In this document: positions 7,537 to 10,122 of the stretch, in pieces
Layout: every line of letters begins with the position of its first letter
Position numbering within the stretch: the first letter of the stretch is position 1
Assembly: GCA_947630095.1 (NCBI GenBank)
Contig: CANRGI010000032.1
Location: 1 to 10,122 of the forward strand
Reading direction: 5' to 3'
DNA length: 10,122 bases
Origin: an uncultured Bacilli bacterium
Lineage (GTDB): Bacteria; Bacillota_I; Bacilli_A; RF39; UBA660
Position numbers and translations under genes: made by a program
The notes under the pieces: model-generated
Told to the model about the DNA's origin: nothing
The model's database searches: none
Seen by the model: the letters and a program-made list of their open reading frames with translations, nothing else

Positions 7537-7565
7537 AGAATACCACAAAAACATCTATTTGTCAA
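7537..7565 (-). promoter_or_regulatory. Strong promoter of the small membrane protein gene
   Basis: On the minus strand, a perfect -35 TTGACA (7560-7565), a 17-nt spacer, and an extended -10 TGGTATTCT (TATTCT at 7537-7542). The -35 box includes the TGA stop codon of the P-type ATPase gene (7562-7564). Predicted start is near 7530, giving a very short leader with TAGGAG. Confidence 0.78.
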
Positions 7566-10122
7566 ACCCCTAGACTTCTATTCATTTTTTTTAATACTAT
7601 TTTTCTACATATATCAAAAGGTATAACACTAAATGCAAGTATTAACATAACATCAAATTCAAAAAATGTAAGTCCTGTAGTTCTAAATATATTACCTCCA
7701 AAATAAATAAGAGATATTTGTACTAAAGCAATTATTAGAATTACACATAGAAATACTTTATTTTTTAAAGTATTTGCAAAAACATTTAATCTTTGAGTTC
7801 TAGCATTAAAAGCATTAAATATAGCCATAAATATAAATAACCCAAAAAAAGCAGTCATAACATATTTATCATTATTTCCAGTTCTAAATAAACCCTTTAT
7901 ATAATCATTTTTTAAAAAGAACATACAAAGTAAACTTAAATAACTACCAGTTACAAATATTTCATTTATCATATATGAATTTAATATCTTCTCGTCTCTC
8001 TTCTTAGGTTTTTCATACATATATTCTACTAAAGGTGGTTCATAAGAATATGCTATTCCAGCAAGTGTATCCATAACCATATTTATCCATAGCATTTGTA
8101 TTACTGTTATAGGAGAAACTATCCCAAAAAAAGGTCCTATTAAAGATATAGCAATAGTAGTTAAATTAACAGATAACTGAAATATTATAAACTTTCTAAT
8201 ACTTTTAAAAATAGTTCTTCCAAATAAAATAGTCTTTGCAATACTTAAAAAATTATCGTCTAATATTATTATATCACTAACTTCTTTACTTACTTCAGTT
8301 CCACTTCCCATAGCATACCCTACATCTGCCCTTTTTAAAGCAGGAGCATCATTTACCCCATCTCCTGTCATACCAGTTACAAGCCCTAGTTCTTGACTTA
8401 AAATAACTAATCTTTTCTTATCTTCAGGTAAACTCCTAGCCACTACTCTTAATCTAGGTAGTATCTTTTTAACTTCTTCGTCACTCATTTGTTTTAATTC
8501 TTGACTAGTTAATATTATATCTTTATCACTTTCTATTAATTTAATTTCTTTTGCAATAGATTTAGCAGTAAGCGGGTTATCCCCTGTAATCATAACTACT
8601 TGTATATTTGCTTTTTTAACTAATTCTATCCCTTTAATTGCTTCATTTCTAACTTCGTCTTTAATTAGTATAAACCCTATAAACGTTAAATGAGCCATAT
8701 TGCTTCCTTTAGTAGATGCAAGCGCTAATACCCTATAACCTTTAGTAGTATAATCATTTCCTAACTTCATAATATTTTCTTTATCTATAATACTTTTATT
8801 TCCATTACTTACATAATAACTTGTAGAAGCATTTACTATCACTTCATAAGCCCCTTTATAAAATTTAGTTTCTCCATCATAATTTATAGTAACACTAGAA
8901 TATTTTTTCTCACTATCAAACTTTTCACTATTTATTATTTTATATTTATTTTTATCTATATTCCCAACAAACTTCATTATAGCCCTGTCTGTAACATTCC
9001 CACCTATTATATCATTACCACTATAAAAAGAAGAATTATTTATTCCCATACTTATTAAAAATATATCTTTTAAATTATTATTTATTTGATTAATACTTTT
9101 ATAAATATTCCCCTCTGCATCTATTACTCCACTTACTTCTAACTTACCTTTAGTTATAGTACCAGTTTTATCACTAAATAATATATTTAATGACCCACTT
9201 GTTTCTATTCCTACTAACTTTCTTACAAGTACATTATTTTTAAGTAATCTTTTCATATTAGAAGAAAGTACTAATGTAATCATCATAGGTAACCCTTCTG
9301 GTACACTAACTACTATTATAGTAACACCTAAAGTAAGAGCATATAAAATATGAGGTATTATTATATCTTTATTTGTTATCATATTTATAACTTTACTCAT
9401 ATTAAAATTATTATTTATAACTACTACATTAAATAAATACGAAATAATAACTAAAAAAGCACATATATACCCTATTTTACTTATAGTATTTGCTAAATCT
9501 TTTAACCTAGTTTTTAAAGGACTATCAGGTGTCTTCTCTTGTATATCTTTAGCAATTTTACCATAATATGTATTATTCCCTATATTATATACTTCCATAA
9601 CACCCATACCATTTATAACAGTACTACCCCTATAAAGATTATCTTTTTCTCTTCTTTCTTTCTCTTTACTTTCCCCAGTAAGCATACTTTCGTCTAAACT
9701 TAAATTACCTCTAACTAATACCCCATCAGCAGGTACTTTATCCCCAGTTTCTAAATAAACATAATCTCCTACTACTACATCGTCTATCTCTATATTTTGT
9801 AATTTATTATCTCTAATTACCTTAACATTTATTTTACTACTTTCCCTACTTAACTTAACAAATGCTTTCTCACTTCCATACTCACTCAAACTACTTATAA
9901 CACTAGCAATTATAATAGCAAGTACTATCCCCATCATTTCATATACATCACTATCATTAAATAAAAATAATATCTTTACACCAAGAGCGATTAAAAGAAT
10001 TTTAATAATCGGGTCATTTAAATTTTCAAGTATTATATTTATAAATTTATTCTTTTTATATTCACTTATTTTATTAGTACCATTCATTTCTCTACTTCTA
10101 TTAACTTCTTCTTTACTTAATC
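7562..10122 (-). CDS. PMCA-like calcium-transporting P-type ATPase, 5' end beyond window
   Basis: Type II P-type ATPase that pumps Ca2+ (possibly another divalent cation) out across the membrane. Numbering from the internal ATG at 10087: actuator TGES 137-140, M4 VPEGLP 262-267, phosphorylation motif DKTGT 306-310, nucleotide-binding KGA 411-413, TGDN 501-504 and TGDGVND 574-580. M5 reads RKFIIFQLSVN and M6 QMLWINMVMDTLAG (N669, D673), closely like plasma-membrane (type IIB) pumps: the SERCA M5 glutamate is replaced, so one Ca2+ site is expected. C-terminal helices M7-M10 are present. The ATG at 10087 is not the real start: it lacks a good RBS, and the frame continues to the edge as LSKEEVNRSRE before MNGTNKIS, the conserved N-terminal cation-ATPase domain. 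So the protein is partial at its N-terminus. It ends in TGA. Confidence 0.95.
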   Translation of the reverse strand, partial: LSKEEVNRSREMNGTNKISEYKKNKFINIILENLNDPIIKILLIALGVKILFLFNDSDVYEMMGIVLAIIIASVISSLSEYGSEKAFVKLSRESSKINVKVIRDNKLQNIEIDDVVVGDYVYLETGDKVPADGVLVRGNLSLDESMLTGESKEKERREKDNLYRGSTVINGMGVMEVYNIGNNTYYGKIAKDIQEKTPDSPLKTRLKDLANTISKIGYICAFLVIISYLFNVVVINNNFNMSKVINMITNKDIIIPHILYALTLGVTIIVVSVPEGLPMMITLVLSSNMKRLLKNNVLVRKLVGIETSGSLNILFSDKTGTITKGKLEVSGVIDAEGNIYKSINQINNNLKDIFLISMGINNSSFYSGNDIIGGNVTDRAIMKFVGNIDKNKYKIINSEKFDSEKKYSSVTINYDGETKFYKGAYEVIVNASTSYYVSNGNKSIIDKENIMKLGNDYTTKGYRVLALASTKGSNMAHLTFIGFILIKDEVRNEAIKGIELVKKANIQVVMITGDNPLTAKSIAKEIKLIESDKDIILTSQELKQMSDEEVKKILPRLRVVARSLPEDKKRLVILSQELGLVTGMTGDGVNDAPALKRADVGYAMGSGTEVSKEVSDIIILDDNFLSIAKTILFGRTIFKSIRKFIIFQLSVNLTTIAISLIGPFFGIVSPITVIQMLWINMVMDTLAGIAYSYEPPLVEYMYEKPKKRDEKILNSYMINEIFVTGSYLSLLCMFFLKNDYIKGLFRTGNNDKYVMTAFFGLFIFMAIFNAFNARTQRLNVFANTLKNKVFLCVILIIALVQISLIYFGGNIFRTTGLTFFEFDVMLILAFSVIPFDICRKIVLKKMNRSLGV

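Noticed and set aside
7533..7564. Read-through of TGA at 7562-7564 as Trp (code 4), extending the ATPase by about ten residues
   Set aside because: All Trp codons checked are TGG and no gene has an internal TGA; the stretch is explained as a promoter for the next gene.
10085..10087. ATG as start of the P-type ATPase
   Set aside because: No convincing Shine-Dalgarno, and conserved N-terminal domain residues are encoded upstream in the same frame.
1..10122. CRISPR arrays, tRNA/rRNA genes, insertion sequences, phage genes
   Set aside because: No spaced repeats, tRNA-like folds, transposase motifs or phage structural genes were seen on either strand.

Overview
This window is very AT-rich DNA from a low-GC Gram-positive bacterium (Bacillota). 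The supporting signs are AGGAG- and GGTGA-type ribosome binding sites, a T-box riboswitch in front of valS, TTGACA/TATAAT-like promoters and strong codon bias to A/T. Tryptophan is read from TGG, no gene contains an internal TGA, and the P-type ATPase gene ends in TGA. The standard bacterial code therefore applies, not the Mycoplasma code. The style suits an uncultured gut Bacilli/Mollicutes-like relative, but the exact taxon is inference.

Layout. Positions 1-2415 (minus) hold most of valS (valyl-tRNA synthetase), whose 3' end is cut by the left edge. It is preceded at 2428-2641 by a T-box leader with a GUA valine specifier, a UGGU tRNA-end-binding bulge and a terminator hairpin; its own promoter lies at 2648-2675. 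Positions 2677-6068 (minus) are a three-gene operon read marR -> fused ABC transporter (ATPase plus FtsX/MacB-type permease) -> CmpB-family membrane protein. MarR and ABC overlap by 7 bp, and the ABC-CmpB gap is about 21 bp. A perfect inverted repeat between the marR promoter and its RBS is the probable autoregulatory operator.

Positions 6341-7178 (plus) hold two small genes running divergently from that operon: a compact HNH-like protein and an all-helical protein that could be a four-helix bundle. They meet a minus-strand gene for a small two-helix membrane protein (7183-7515) over a shared hairpin that looks like a bidirectional terminator. The small membrane gene has a near-consensus promoter overlapping the end of its upstream neighbour. 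Positions 7562-10122 (minus) carry a PMCA-like (type IIB) calcium P-type ATPase, whose reading frame continues past the right edge, so its true start is outside the window.

How it works together: valS is controlled by uncharged tRNA-Val. The MarR operon looks like a ligand-responsive envelope or efflux module. The ATPase would export Ca2+. The two small plus-strand genes and the small membrane gene have no assigned role. No mobile element, CRISPR array, tRNA or rRNA was seen. The most unusual items are the stand-alone HNH-like gene with its helical neighbour, and a striking codon context in which Asp is GAC almost only when Glu or Asp follows.
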